DNA of 64,000 nt from Pseudomonas sp. ATCC PTA-122608 (GCF_001952855.1 NZ_LPNO01000035.1:41069-105068), one strand, 5' to 3'. Positions 33,038 to 42,022 are shown, counted from the stretch's first letter. Notes: a model not told the origin generated them from the letters alone. Translations and numbers: made by a program.

Positions 33038-33894
33038 GGGCAGTTTCCTTCAAGGTGATAGACCCGCTGGGCGGTGCCGCCCCAGATCGCCTGCTGTTCA
33101 TTGGGCGACAGCTGGCCGAGGGTCTGTTGCAGCAATTGGCAGGTGCCCTGGTATTCGCCTGCCAGCAGGCACACCGGCCAGTCCGAGCCGAACATCAAGC
33201 GCTCGGCGCCGAACAGTTCCAATGCCAGTTCGATATAAGGGCGCAATGCCCGCGCGTTGCGCTGATCGGGCCCGGCTTCGGTGAGCAGGCCCGACAGCTT
33301 GCAACTGACGTGGGGCAGGGCGGCCAGGGGCGCCAGGTGTTCTGCCCAACCGGCCGGGCCGTTGGCGATGTCGGGCTTGCCCAGGTGATCCAGCACCAGA
33401 TGATGCTGGTCGTGGCGTTGGCACATGGCGGTGGCGGCATCGAGGTCGGCGCAGCGGATCAGCACCTCATAGACGTAGCCTTGTTGTTGCAGGTGACGCA
33501 GGCCGCGGGCGAATCCCGGGTCAGCCATGAAACTGGCAGGCGTAGGTTCGTCTTGAATCTGATGCCGAAAGCCCTTGAGTCTCGGTGCGTCGCGCCACTG
33601 TTCCAGGTGTTGTTCAAGGCTTGGGGCGCACAGGTCGACCCAGCCGACGACGCCGAGTATCCACGGGTGCTGCCGCGCCATATCCAGCAGCGCGTCGGTT
33701 TCCTGCTCACCCGCGCGGGCCTGCACCGCAATGCAGCCGTCCAGTTCGGCAACGTCGAGTAACGGCCGTAGATCCTGTGGGAGAAAGTCCCGCCGCAGGT
33801 CAGCCTCAGCCGCACCGATCCACGGATAATCAGCGGCCCGGTAGCGCCAGAAATGCTGGTGCGCATCGAGCCTCAGAGGTGATGGGGACGACAT
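33034..33894 (-). CDS. L-fuconolactonase (amidohydrolase family)
   Basis: The 286-residue protein starts with RLDAHQHFWRY, the metal-binding HxH of COG3618 amidohydrolases, and has a later HLVLDHLGKPD and FGSDWPVC with further ligands. It should open L-fucono-lactone to L-fuconate. I chose ATG 33894 (GGAG upstream). The frame could extend to 33918. It is in the middle of the fucose operon. Confidence 0.88.
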   Translation of the reverse strand: MSSPSPLRLDAHQHFWRYRAADYPWIGAAEADLRRDFLPQDLRPLLDVAELDGCIAVQARAGEQETDALLDMARQHPWILGVVGWVDLCAPSLEQHLEQWRDAPRLKGFRHQIQDEPTPASFMADPGFARGLRHLQQQGYVYEVLIRCADLDAATAMCQRHDQHHLVLDHLGKPDIANGPAGWAEHLAPLAALPHVSCKLSGLLTEAGPDQRNARALRPYIELALELFGAERLMFGSDWPVCLLAGEYQGTCQLLQQTLGQLSPNEQQAIWGGTAQRVYHLEGNCP

Positions 33895-33932
33895 TATTAT
33901 TGTGCTCCGTCCAATCAAATGTGTGCTTCAGG

Positions 33933-35210
33933 TCACGGCCGGTGGCGGAATTGCTCCCGGGACGCGGCTTTCATCTGGATCGAGAAACCCGGTGCCTTGG
34001 GCGGCAGATAAGCCGCATCGCGCACCACACACGGTTCCTCGAAATGCTCGTGCAAATGGTCGACATACTCGATCACCCGGCCTTCATGAGTGCCGGCGAT
34101 GCACAGGTAATCGATCATCGACAAATGCTGCACGTACTCGCAAAGCCCTACACCGCCAGCATGGGGGCAAACCGGCAGGCCATATTTGGCCGCCATCAGC
34201 ATCACTGCCAGCACCTCGTTGACCCCACCCAGGCGGCAGGCGTCAATCTGCACCACGTCGATGGCTTCGCGCATGATCAATTGCTTGAAGATGATCCGGT
34301 TCTGGCACATCTCGCCGGTGGCGACTTTGACCGGTGCCACACCCAGGCGAATCTTGCGATGGCCTTCGATATCGTCGGGGCTGGTGGGCTCCTCGATAAA
34401 CCACGGCTTGGCAAACGCCAATTCGCGCACCCAATCAATGGCGGTGTCGACTTCCCATACCTGGTTGGCATCGATCATCAGTTGGCGGTCAGGCCCCAGT
34501 ACTTCGCGGGCGATGCGCACGCGGCGCAGGTCGTCCTGCAAGTCATGGCCGACCTTGAGTTTGACGTGGTTGAACCCGGCATCCACTGCTTCCTGGCACA
34601 GCCTGCGCAGCTTTTCGTCGCCGTAGCCGAGCCAGCCGGCGGAGGTGGTGTAGCAGGGGTAGCCATTGGCTTGCAGGTCGGCCATGCGTTCGGCCTTGCC
34701 CTCGGCGCGTTCGCGCAGCAAGGCCAGGGCTTCGCTGGAGGTGATGCAGTCGGTGATGTAACGGAAGTCGATGCACCGCACCAACTGTTCCGGGCTCATG
34801 TCGGCCACCAGGCGCCACAGGGGTTTGCCTTCGGCCTTGGCCCATAAATCCCACGCGGCGTTGACGATAGCGCCGGTGGCCAGGTGGATGGCGCCCTTGT
34901 CCGGGCCAATCCAGCGCAACTGGCTGTCGCTGGTGACATGGCGCCAGAAACGGCCCATGTCTTCGGCAATCCATTCCAGGGTCAAGCCCACCAGCAGCGG
35001 CTGCATGGCCTGGATTGCTGCGCAGCAAATCTCGTTGCCACGGCCGATGGTGAAGGTCAGGCCATGGCCTTCAAGGGCCGGGTTGTCGGTCTGCAAAATC
35101 ACATAGGCGGCCGAGTAGTCCGGGTCCGGGTTCATGGCGTCGGAACCGTCCAGGGACTGGGACGTAGGAAAGCGGATATCTTCGACGCGAATCGCGGTAA
35201 TGGTGGTCAT
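33933..35210 (-). CDS. L-fuconate dehydratase (enolase superfamily)
   Basis: The 425-residue enzyme has the mandelate racemase/enolase layout: capping domain, catalytic lysine in HVKLKVG, metal ligands beginning DANQVW (Asp), IEEP (Glu) and GEMC (Glu), and the catalytic histidine in PHAGGVGL. Strong resemblance to fuconate dehydratase (FucD/ENOSF1 group) is seen at the start (FPTSQSLDGSDAMNPDPDYS). It dehydrates L-fuconate to 2-keto-3-deoxy-L-fuconate. Confidence 0.92.
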   Translation of the reverse strand: MTTITAIRVEDIRFPTSQSLDGSDAMNPDPDYSAAYVILQTDNPALEGHGLTFTIGRGNEICCAAIQAMQPLLVGLTLEWIAEDMGRFWRHVTSDSQLRWIGPDKGAIHLATGAIVNAAWDLWAKAEGKPLWRLVADMSPEQLVRCIDFRYITDCITSSEALALLRERAEGKAERMADLQANGYPCYTTSAGWLGYGDEKLRRLCQEAVDAGFNHVKLKVGHDLQDDLRRVRIAREVLGPDRQLMIDANQVWEVDTAIDWVRELAFAKPWFIEEPTSPDDIEGHRKIRLGVAPVKVATGEMCQNRIIFKQLIMREAIDVVQIDACRLGGVNEVLAVMLMAAKYGLPVCPHAGGVGLCEYVQHLSMIDYLCIAGTHEGRVIEYVDHLHEHFEEPCVVRDAAYLPPKAPGFSIQMKAASREQFRHRP

Positions 35211-35230
35211 GAACGGCTCCTTGGTTCTTG

Positions 35231-36076
35231 TCAGGCGTCGACCGTGATCTGGTTCTGTTCGCCAAGGCCTTCGATGCCCAGGCGAATCTTTTGCCCTGGC
35301 TTGAGGTAGACCGGCGTGGGCTTGATCCCCAGGCCCACACCGGGCGGGGTGCCGGTGGAAATCACGTCTCCTGGTTGCAGGCTCATGAACTGGCTGAGGT
35401 AGCTGATCAGTTTGGGGATCTGGAAAATCATCGTGCGGGTGTTGCCGTTCTGGTAGCGATGGCCGTCGACTTCCAGCCAGATCGACAGTTGGTGCGGGTC
35501 GGCGATTTCATCGCGGCTGACCAGCCACGGGCCCAACGGGCCGAAGGTGTCGCAGCCTTTGCCCTTGTCCCAGGTGCCGCCGCGTTCCAGCTGGAATTCG
35601 CGTTCGGAGACGTCGTTGATCACGCAGTAGCCGGCCACGTGCTGCATGGCCTGGCTTTCGTCGATGTAACGACCGCCCTGGCCGATCACCACGCCCAGTT
35701 CGACTTCCCAGTCGGTCTTGGTGGAGTGGCGGGGGATTTCGACGTTGTCGTTGGGGCCGACAATGGCGCTGGTCCATTTGTTGAAGATGATCGGTTCGTC
35801 AGGGATCGGCGCTCCGGTTTCGGCGGCGTGATCGGCGTAGTTCAGGCCGATGCAGATGAATTTTCCTACTTGGCCGACACAGGCACCCAAACGCGGATTG
35901 CCCGGTACCAAGGGCAGGCTCGCGGGGTCGAGCTCTTGCAGGCGAGCGAGGTTTTGCGGGAGCAGGGCGTCACCGGCGACATCGCTGATGTGAGCGGACA
36001 GGTCACGCAGACGTCCATCAGCGTCCAGCAGGGCCGGACGTTCCTGGCCTTTTTCACCATAGCGCAGCAGTTTCAT
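35231..36076 (-). CDS. Fumarylacetoacetate-hydrolase-family enzyme, 2,4-diketo-3-deoxy-L-fuconate hydrolase
   Basis: The 281-residue protein has the FAH core (FICIGLNYADHAAE, EVELGVVIGQGGRYID, GTPPGVGLG). The opening MKLLRYGEKGQERPAL is typical of the ureidoglycolate-lyase-like group. In this pathway it would split 2,4-diketo-3-deoxy-L-fuconate to pyruvate and L-lactate. ATG 36076 is chosen; the frame extends 96 codons into the SDR gene without homology. Confidence 0.88.
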   Translation of the reverse strand: MKLLRYGEKGQERPALLDADGRLRDLSAHISDVAGDALLPQNLARLQELDPASLPLVPGNPRLGACVGQVGKFICIGLNYADHAAETGAPIPDEPIIFNKWTSAIVGPNDNVEIPRHSTKTDWEVELGVVIGQGGRYIDESQAMQHVAGYCVINDVSEREFQLERGGTWDKGKGCDTFGPLGPWLVSRDEIADPHQLSIWLEVDGHRYQNGNTRTMIFQIPKLISYLSQFMSLQPGDVISTGTPPGVGLGIKPTPVYLKPGQKIRLGIEGLGEQNQITVDA

Positions 36077-36104
36077 GAGCAATCCTCTTATTGGAAGTGG
36101 GCGG

Positions 36105-36845
36105 TCAGTTGCTCCAGCCGCCGTCAATGATCTGGGTGGTGCCGGTGGTAAAGGCGCTGGCATCGGAGCCAAGGTACAGCGCCAACTGGGCAATTTCCTG
36201 GGGTGTACCCAAGCGTCCCATCGGCTGACGCGCGGTGAAGGCGGCGTATACCTCATCCTGCTGGCGACCTTCACGGCTGGCTTGTTCGATGATGCGTTGC
36301 TGCAGCGAAGGCGACTCCACGGTGCCGGGACAAATGGCGTTGCAGCGAATGCGTTGGGTGACAAAATCCGCCGCGACCGACTTGGTCAGGCCGATGACCG
36401 CGGCCTTGCTGGCGCAATAAGCAAAGCGGTTGGGCACGCCCTTGAGGCTGGAGGCTACCGACGACATATTGATGATCGAACCGCCGCCCGCCGCGAGCAT
36501 CCCCGGCAGAAATGCGCGGATCATGCGGTACATGGCGGTGACGTTCAGGTCCAGGGCAAACGTCCAGTCGCTTTCCGGGCATTCAAGAATATTGCCGGCG
36601 TGCACCACGCCTGCGCAGTTGAACAGCACATCGAGCGGGCCGATTTCGGCAGCAAGGCGTTGGATGGCGCTGGCGTCGGTGACATCCAGCAATACCGTTT
36701 GCGCGCCCGGCAAGTCGGCGAGCGCCTGTTGATTGATGTCGGCTGCAATCACTTCGGCGCCGGCCGCCAGATAGGCTTCGACGCTGGCGCGGCCAATCCC
36801 TTGGGCGGCGGCGGTGATCAGCACGCGTTTACCGGTGAGGTCCAT
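36105..36845 (-). CDS. 2-keto-3-deoxy-L-fuconate dehydrogenase (SDR family)
   Basis: The 246-residue SDR has TAAAQGIG (11-18), NCAGVV and the active-site YCASK. It closely resembles the DHRS6/LRA-type dehydrogenases of sugar-acid pathways. It would oxidise the 4-hydroxyl of 2-keto-3-deoxy-L-fuconate. It is the first gene of the leftward operon; its promoter region holds the GntR operator centred at 36884. Confidence 0.88.
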   Translation of the reverse strand: MDLTGKRVLITAAAQGIGRASVEAYLAAGAEVIAADINQQALADLPGAQTVLLDVTDASAIQRLAAEIGPLDVLFNCAGVVHAGNILECPESDWTFALDLNVTAMYRMIRAFLPGMLAAGGGSIINMSSVASSLKGVPNRFAYCASKAAVIGLTKSVAADFVTQRIRCNAICPGTVESPSLQQRIIEQASREGRQQDEVYAAFTARQPMGRLGTPQEIAQLALYLGSDASAFTTGTTQIIDGGWSN

Positions 36846-36873
36846 GACAGACTCCCTTGATTTTTATTATTGG

Positions 36874-36894
36874 CTCAATGGTCAGGCCATTGAG
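36874..36894. promoter_or_regulatory. GntR/FadR-type operator, site 1
   Basis: CTCAATGG and CCATTGAG are perfect inverted copies around TCAGG. The core TGGTCAGGCCA fits FadR-type operators (TGGTN3ACCA). It lies 29 bases upstream of the fucose operon's first gene. Confidence 0.75.
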
Positions 36895-36918
36895 GGCGTA
36901 AAACGCCTGCATCTGTGG

Positions 36919-36946
36919 CATAGCGAACCCCGGAGGGTTTGCTATG
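36919..36946. promoter_or_regulatory. Inverted repeat between the two GntR operators
   Basis: CATAGCGAACCC and GGGTTTGCTATG form a 12-base stem with one G-T pair and the loop CGGA. It could be an RNA hairpin in the leader of the regulator gene or a binding site for a second protein. Confidence 0.5.
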
Positions 36947-36967
36947 ATCAGCACACTGGAAACGATC

Positions 36968-36984
36968 CAATGGTCAGGCCATTG
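36968..36984. promoter_or_regulatory. GntR/FadR-type operator, site 2
   Basis: CAATGGTCAGGCCATTG repeats the core of site 1 exactly, 92 bases away centre to centre. It lies in front of the GntR gene, so the protein probably represses both divergent transcripts. Confidence 0.75.
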
Positions 36985-37079
36985 ATCCAATTTTTAGCAT
37001 GGGTCTTCCCGGTCAACAAGCGGCTTTTTCGCGGGTTGATCACGTTGACCGTGCTGTGCATGAATCGAGCTGAGCCTAG

Positions 37080-37841
37080 ATGCCATTTCAAGTGATTGAT
37101 AACCAACGTCTTTATCGACAAATCGCCGACCAGTTGCGGGCGTTGATCGACAGTGGAGAATTTCCGCCGGGCAGCCGTCTGCCGGCTGAACGCGAACTGG
37201 CCAAGCTGTTGGGGGTGAGCCGCGCCTCCGTTCGTGAAGCGATGATTGCCTTGGAGGTGATCGGGTTGGTGGACGTGCGGGTGGGCAACGGCGTGCTGGT
37301 GTGTGAGCCGGTGCAGCCGAAAGTCAGCCAGGAACCGGTAATGGCCCAGGCCACCCGGGATCAATGGAAAGAGTTCGATCCGGAACTCAACCTGCACGTC
37401 GATTTCAATGCCGAGATTCCGCCGTTTTCCTTGCTCCAGGCCCGTCGCCTGATTGAGCCGGAAGCTGCCGCCCTGGCGGCCAAACATGCCACTGACGAGG
37501 AACTCGCGGGTATCCGTGAGGCCTTCGAGCGCAACGTGCAGGATAACCGCGAAGGCTCCCACACCCACCCAGGCGATCGCCTGTTTCACATCCGCATCGC
37601 CCAGGCCTCGGGCAATCCGGCCTATGCGCTGATGATTGCGCACCTGCTGGGGCATCGTTACGGCAGCATGTTCCAGCGGTTGCAAGCGCATTACACCTCG
37701 GACGACATGCCCCATCGCTCGGAAGACGAGCACCGCAAGATCCTTGATGCACTGGAACAACGGGACGTGGAAGGTGCGCGACAGGCCATGCGCAAGCATC
37801 TGGAGGAAGTGGTACGGATCTTTATGCGGACTGCGCAATGA
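37080..37841 (+). CDS. GntR family regulator (FadR subfamily), probable repressor of the fucose operon
   Basis: The 253-residue protein has an N-terminal winged helix (QIADQLRALIDSGEFPPGSRLPAERELAKLLGVSRASVREAMIAL... region, about 9-75) and a C-terminal FCD ligand domain with conserved metal-binding histidines in FHIRIAQASGN and DEHRKIL. FadR-type regulators of sugar-acid pathways typically release DNA on binding a pathway intermediate. Two identical palindromes stand between it and the operon. Its stop overlaps the next gene by 4 bases (ATGA). Confidence 0.92.
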   Translation: MPFQVIDNQRLYRQIADQLRALIDSGEFPPGSRLPAERELAKLLGVSRASVREAMIALEVIGLVDVRVGNGVLVCEPVQPKVSQEPVMAQATRDQWKEFDPELNLHVDFNAEIPPFSLLQARRLIEPEAAALAAKHATDEELAGIREAFERNVQDNREGSHTHPGDRLFHIRIAQASGNPAYALMIAHLLGHRYGSMFQRLQAHYTSDDMPHRSEDEHRKILDALEQRDVEGARQAMRKHLEEVVRIFMRTAQ

Positions 37842-38827
37842 CTGTGTTCTACGACGCCCGCGGCAACATCTACGGTGTGGTAAGCCCGGCGCAGTTACGC
37901 ACCCAGGGAATCGACGTGCCGGATCGCGCCGACTTGGCCGCTGGCACCCGGGGTGTTTGGGCATCGGCGGCGATTGCTGCCGAGTGCGGTTGGGGTACTT
38001 TGCCGCGCCCGGCAGAGGCCAAGGAGCATCGCTGTGACGGCTTGTTGGTGGGGCCGTTTCAGGCAGCGCCGCCCTTTGACCTGTTGATCGTCAACACGGA
38101 TGGCTCCCTGGCCGAACGCAGTGGCAATGGCCTGACGATTTTTGCGCAGTCGTTGACCGACCTGGGATTGATGGCGCAAGGCTGCGACCTGCGGGTGCAT
38201 CACGACAAGGCGGATGCACTGTCGCCAGTGGTTACGCGAGTTGAGCCTGCGGAGTATGAACAGATGCAGGGCTTCTGGCTGGCGTTGGGGCGTCCCGAAT
38301 TCGGGCCTGTGGCGGTAGGGGCTGTTGGCGTTGGCTCGGTTTCGCTTGAGGGAACCGAGGTGAGTCATGTTTTGCCACTGGCTGCGCTTAATCCTGAGTG
38401 GCGCCACAGCCAGTTTGTACGGGTGGGCAACCCTCATTGTGTAACGTTGGTACAGGATGCGTCGGCGTTGCCGGACAACGCGCAGATGCATCGGCCAGCG
38501 TTGTTCGATCCGCTAAAGGCGATTGCTTTTGCACCCCCTGTCGGGGCCGGCCAACCGTGTATTTCCGGGGTCAACCTGCAATGGGTTGCGCGGGATTCAG
38601 GCAACCGCGTCATCGCGCGGGTGTTCGAGCGTGGTGAGGGGCCGACGGCGTCGTCCGGGACCAGCGCCAGTGCGGTGGCTTGCGCCGCCTGGTCTGTAGG
38701 ATGGGTGACTGCGGGTGAGGTGGCGGTGGTGATGCCGGGCGGTACTGCACCGGTGCGGCTGCAGGCTGAGGCGGGTGAAGTGTTGAGCGTTAGCCTGTTC
38801 GGGACGGCGCGGGTGCAAGAACTCTGA
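37838..38827 (+). CDS. Diaminopimelate-epimerase-like protein lacking both catalytic cysteines
   Basis: The 329-residue protein follows the DapF fold: NTDGSLAERSGNGL (86-99) matches the N-DGS-CGNG loop, VRVGNPHCV (195-202) the GNPHCV motif and GPTASSGTSAS (268-278) the ACGTGA loop. In both active-site loops the catalytic cysteine is serine (Ser95, Ser273). A classic two-base epimerase needs both cysteines, so another reaction or a non-catalytic role is likely. It is translated with the fucose regulator gene, which is unusual for a lysine/peptidoglycan enzyme. Confidence 0.75.
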   Translation: MTVFYDARGNIYGVVSPAQLRTQGIDVPDRADLAAGTRGVWASAAIAAECGWGTLPRPAEAKEHRCDGLLVGPFQAAPPFDLLIVNTDGSLAERSGNGLTIFAQSLTDLGLMAQGCDLRVHHDKADALSPVVTRVEPAEYEQMQGFWLALGRPEFGPVAVGAVGVGSVSLEGTEVSHVLPLAALNPEWRHSQFVRVGNPHCVTLVQDASALPDNAQMHRPALFDPLKAIAFAPPVGAGQPCISGVNLQWVARDSGNRVIARVFERGEGPTASSGTSASAVACAAWSVGWVTAGEVAVVMPGGTAPVRLQAEAGEVLSVSLFGTARVQEL

Positions 38828-39137
38828 AAGAGGAATGACTGGCTTAATTATCTTTGTCGGTCGGTTCCTTATAAATAAGTAATCTTGGTGAATAGTCGTG
38901 TAGGAGTATTCCTGTTGTTGAATGCTGGCTGTTTAACTGTATTTCCGTAATTCATAAAAGACTCTTCCAATATCAATGTACGAATCTTCTTTTTTATTTT
39001 GAGGCGGTCGATTTTTGCCTGAAGGCGCTAGTATTCCTGGGGATCAGGCACTTTTAATCGGCTTCGAATTGAGTGGTTTTCTCTTCGTTTTCTGAAAGGG
39101 GTATTTCAATTCGACAATGAATGGCGGGTAACAACGG
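38828..39137. other. AT-rich 310-base intergenic region before vgrG
   Basis: This stretch is clearly lower in G+C than its surroundings (for example TTCTTTTTTATTTTGAGG). It must contain the vgrG promoter. I see no gene, no sigma-54 site and no convincing palindrome. The base composition suggests transferred DNA at the left edge of the type VI module. Confidence 0.5.
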
Positions 39138-41180
39138 ATGTTGAACACGCTTGTTTCGTCACGCTTCAAATTGATCGTCGCAGGAATAAAACAGGAACTT
39201 CAGGTACTGGCGTTTAAAGGCAGCGAGAGTATTGATCAGCCTTTTTTCATTGAAGTGCAGTGGGTCAGTGAAAACCCCGGCCTTGATCTGGAGGAGCTGC
39301 TTCACCAACCGGCCTATCTGGATTTTGGTGAGCCGGGTGAAGGCCTTCACGGGCAGATCTATGCCGTTGGCCGGGACGACCCGGGGCGGCGCCTGACCCG
39401 CTACCACCTGACCCTTGCTCCGCGTCTGGCGTACCTGGTCCACCGTAGCGACCAGCGGGTTTTCCAGCAGCGCAGCGTGCCGCAAATCATCGCGGCGGTG
39501 CTTGAGCATCACGGTATTTTCGCCGATGCCTATGCGTTTGAGTTAGGGCCGGTGGTGTACCCGCCACGTACGTTCTGTGTGCAATACGCGGAAACCGATC
39601 TGCATTTTATCCAGCGGCTGTGCGAGGAAGAGGGCATCCACTACCACTTTCGCCACAGTGCGGACGGCCATGTACTGGTGTTTGGTGATGATCAGACGGT
39701 GTTTCGTCGTTTGCCGGCGCAGCACTATTGTGCGGCCGGTGGCCCAGCGGCCGAAGCATTGGTGATCCAGCGTTTCGATGTGCGCCTGGCCACACGCAGC
39801 GCTCAAGTTGTTCTGCGTGACTATGACTTTGAACATCCGTCGTCGCGCCTGCACGAGCAGGCCGGATCTTCCCCGGCACTTGAGAACTATCAATACCCAG
39901 CGGGATTCACGGGGCACCTGCGAGGTTCGCAGTTGGCCCGTCGGGGCCTGGAACGTCATCAGCGGGACCGTCATCGGGCGTTGGGCCGCAGTGATCAGCC
40001 GGCTTTGCGCAGTGGGCATTTCCTGGAACTGCGCGGCCACCCGGACCTCTCCTGCAATGACTTGTGGCTGATCACCAGCGTGCGCCACGAAGGCTATCAG
40101 CCGCAGGTGCTGGAGGAGGCGGTGGTGGATACCGAGGCATTCCAAGGCTATCGCAATCGATTTACCGCAACGCCCTGGCGCGCCGCTTACCGCCCGCCGC
40201 TCAAGCACCCCAAACCGCGTATCAGCGGCAGCCAGACCGCAACCGTCACCGGCCCCGTGGGTGAGGACGTGCATTGCGACGCACACGGGCGGGTGAAAAT
40301 TCGCTTTCATTGGGACCGGCTGGACAAGAACGACGACAAGAGCAGCTGCTGGGTGCGGGTGGCATCCGGTTGGGCGGGCGACAGCTTTGGCGCGGTGATG
40401 ATCCCGCGCGTGGGCATGGAGGTATTGGTGACGTTCCTGGAGGGCGACCCGGACCGGCCAGTGATCAATGGTTGCCTGCCTAACACGTTGCAACCGGTCG
40501 CCTATCCGTTGCCGCAACACAAGACCCGTAGCGTTCTGCGCAGCCGCAGTTCGCCGGGCGGGTCGGGAGCTAACGAGCTGCACCTCGAGGACCGCAGCGG
40601 CCAGGAGCTCATCTACCTGCGCGCCCAGCGCGACCTGGAGCAGCAGGTCGGCCACGACAGTCGGCTGGAGGTGCTGGGCGAACGCCAGGAAACCATTCAC
40701 GGCTTGAGTGCGGCCACTCTTGGGAGTGAGGAACATCGCAGCATTGCCGGGCACCGCAAGGTCCGGCTTGAGGCGGATGATCACCTGCACGTGCAGGGCA
40801 ACAGCCAAACCCATGTAGGCCATACCCTGGTGATCGAAGCGGGGCAACAGGTCCATCTGAAGGCGGGTGCCAACCTGGTTATCGATGCCGGTGCGCAGTT
40901 GAGCTTCAAGGCCGGTGGTGAGCATCTGCTGATTCAAGCCGGCGGGATCTTCAGCAGTCGCCCGATCACGCTGGGCGGTGTGCCTGCCGGGACCCGAACA
41001 GCCAACCCTGTCGGGCCGGGTGACGTGACTGCCTCAGCCGCATTTGTAGCGGACGGGCCAAAGGTTTCGGTTACCCAAGGCGCAATCATGGAGCTGGCCA
41101 GACGACTGGATGCGGACTTCTGTCCAGTGTGCGAGCGCTGCCGCGAAGGCCTGTGCGAATCCACGGGGAGGGCGGCTTGA
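39138..41180 (+). CDS. vgrG: Type VI secretion tip protein VgrG
   Basis: The 680-residue protein has the VgrG plan: gp27-like N-terminal part (FKGSESIDQPFFIEVQWVS, QRLCEEEGIHYHF), the gp5 OB-fold (DAHGRVKIRFHWDR, WAGDSFGAVMIPRVGMEVLVTFLEGDPDRP) and the C-terminal needle with DUF2345 (about 500-640). The end carries a Cys cluster, Cys662, 665, 668 and 673 (CPVCERCREGLC), beyond the needle. The spike should carry the lipase encoded three genes later. No hcp or other T6SS structural gene is nearby, so this is an orphan vgrG module. Confidence 0.95.
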   Translation: MLNTLVSSRFKLIVAGIKQELQVLAFKGSESIDQPFFIEVQWVSENPGLDLEELLHQPAYLDFGEPGEGLHGQIYAVGRDDPGRRLTRYHLTLAPRLAYLVHRSDQRVFQQRSVPQIIAAVLEHHGIFADAYAFELGPVVYPPRTFCVQYAETDLHFIQRLCEEEGIHYHFRHSADGHVLVFGDDQTVFRRLPAQHYCAAGGPAAEALVIQRFDVRLATRSAQVVLRDYDFEHPSSRLHEQAGSSPALENYQYPAGFTGHLRGSQLARRGLERHQRDRHRALGRSDQPALRSGHFLELRGHPDLSCNDLWLITSVRHEGYQPQVLEEAVVDTEAFQGYRNRFTATPWRAAYRPPLKHPKPRISGSQTATVTGPVGEDVHCDAHGRVKIRFHWDRLDKNDDKSSCWVRVASGWAGDSFGAVMIPRVGMEVLVTFLEGDPDRPVINGCLPNTLQPVAYPLPQHKTRSVLRSRSSPGGSGANELHLEDRSGQELIYLRAQRDLEQQVGHDSRLEVLGERQETIHGLSAATLGSEEHRSIAGHRKVRLEADDHLHVQGNSQTHVGHTLVIEAGQQVHLKAGANLVIDAGAQLSFKAGGEHLLIQAGGIFSSRPITLGGVPAGTRTANPVGPGDVTASAAFVADGPKVSVTQGAIMELARRLDADFCPVCERCREGLCESTGRAA

Positions 41181-42022
41181 TGGAGATCGCGCCTGGCCAG
41201 TGGATGGCTGAACAGCAGCAGGCAGGGCGCCGGCTTTGCCTGGTTCTACAGGGTGAAAGCGATGCGCGCGGGGTACTGCTGGCGACACGCACGTTCGCTG
41301 AGTATCGCAGCCTCTATGGTGAAACCGTCGCATCGGAAATGGCGGCGGACGGGCCGATGCTCCTGTTGCTCGACCATGTCAACGAGCCCGGATTGGTGGG
41401 CTTGTTGCAAAACCCTCAGCGTAATTGGGGATGGTTGGGCAGCCTGCCTGGTGATGATTTATCGGGTGTTACCCGGCATTGGCGCGACAGGTTAGTGGTG
41501 GGAGCGCCGGGGAGCCAGGCGCTGTACCGCTTCCACGATAACCGCACCTTGGCGCGGGCTTTGGTTCACCTGCCTGCTCAGGACTGGCCCGCTTTTCTCG
41601 GTCCGCTGATCAGCGTGTGTTACTGGCAGGGTGAGCGTTGGTGCCGTGGTGATAACCCGGCTCCTGGGATTTATCCGGTGCCTGGCCCTGCACCGTGGCT
41701 GGAGGTTCCGAATCCTCAGGCGGGAGCGATTTTGCAGGCCAATATCCTGCGTTATCTGCTGGCTGAGTACAGCGAGGCGCTCAGTCAACTGGCTGAATTT
41801 CAGGACCCGAGAATCTGGCTGGAACAGGTGCTGGAACAAGCGCGGGGTTGGCAATGGGAGAGGCCGGAACAGCTGGAGTTTTTGGTGGTGCGGCGGTTGG
41901 TAGAAGCCACTTGGGACGTGCTTATTCGATGGCAGCCGATGCGTGGGGAAGTGGCGGAGGATCATTTTCAGCGGGTGGTTGGGGAGTGGCGTCGGGTGGA
42001 GCGGGAGCAGCAGGATGCGTAG
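41180..42022 (+). CDS. DUF4123 protein, type VI effector adaptor/chaperone
   Basis: The 280-residue protein has the DUF4123 region (LLDHVNEPGLVGLL, YRFHDNRTLARAL, FLGPL), as in Tap/TEC adaptors that load effectors on VgrG. ATG 41180 overlaps the vgrG stop (TGATG), so translation is coupled. Position between VgrG and a lipase is typical for these adaptors. Confidence 0.88.
   Translation: MEIAPGQWMAEQQQAGRRLCLVLQGESDARGVLLATRTFAEYRSLYGETVASEMAADGPMLLLLDHVNEPGLVGLLQNPQRNWGWLGSLPGDDLSGVTRHWRDRLVVGAPGSQALYRFHDNRTLARALVHLPAQDWPAFLGPLISVCYWQGERWCRGDNPAPGIYPVPGPAPWLEVPNPQAGAILQANILRYLLAEYSEALSQLAEFQDPRIWLEQVLEQARGWQWERPEQLEFLVVRRLVEATWDVLIRWQPMRGEVAEDHFQRVVGEWRRVEREQQDA

Noticed and set aside
36814..37095. 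Short open frame in the fucose divergent promoter
   Set aside because: It contains both operators and the hairpin and matches nothing.
38828..39137. Sigma-54 promoter before vgrG
   Set aside because: No GG-N10-GC element with the right spacing was found.
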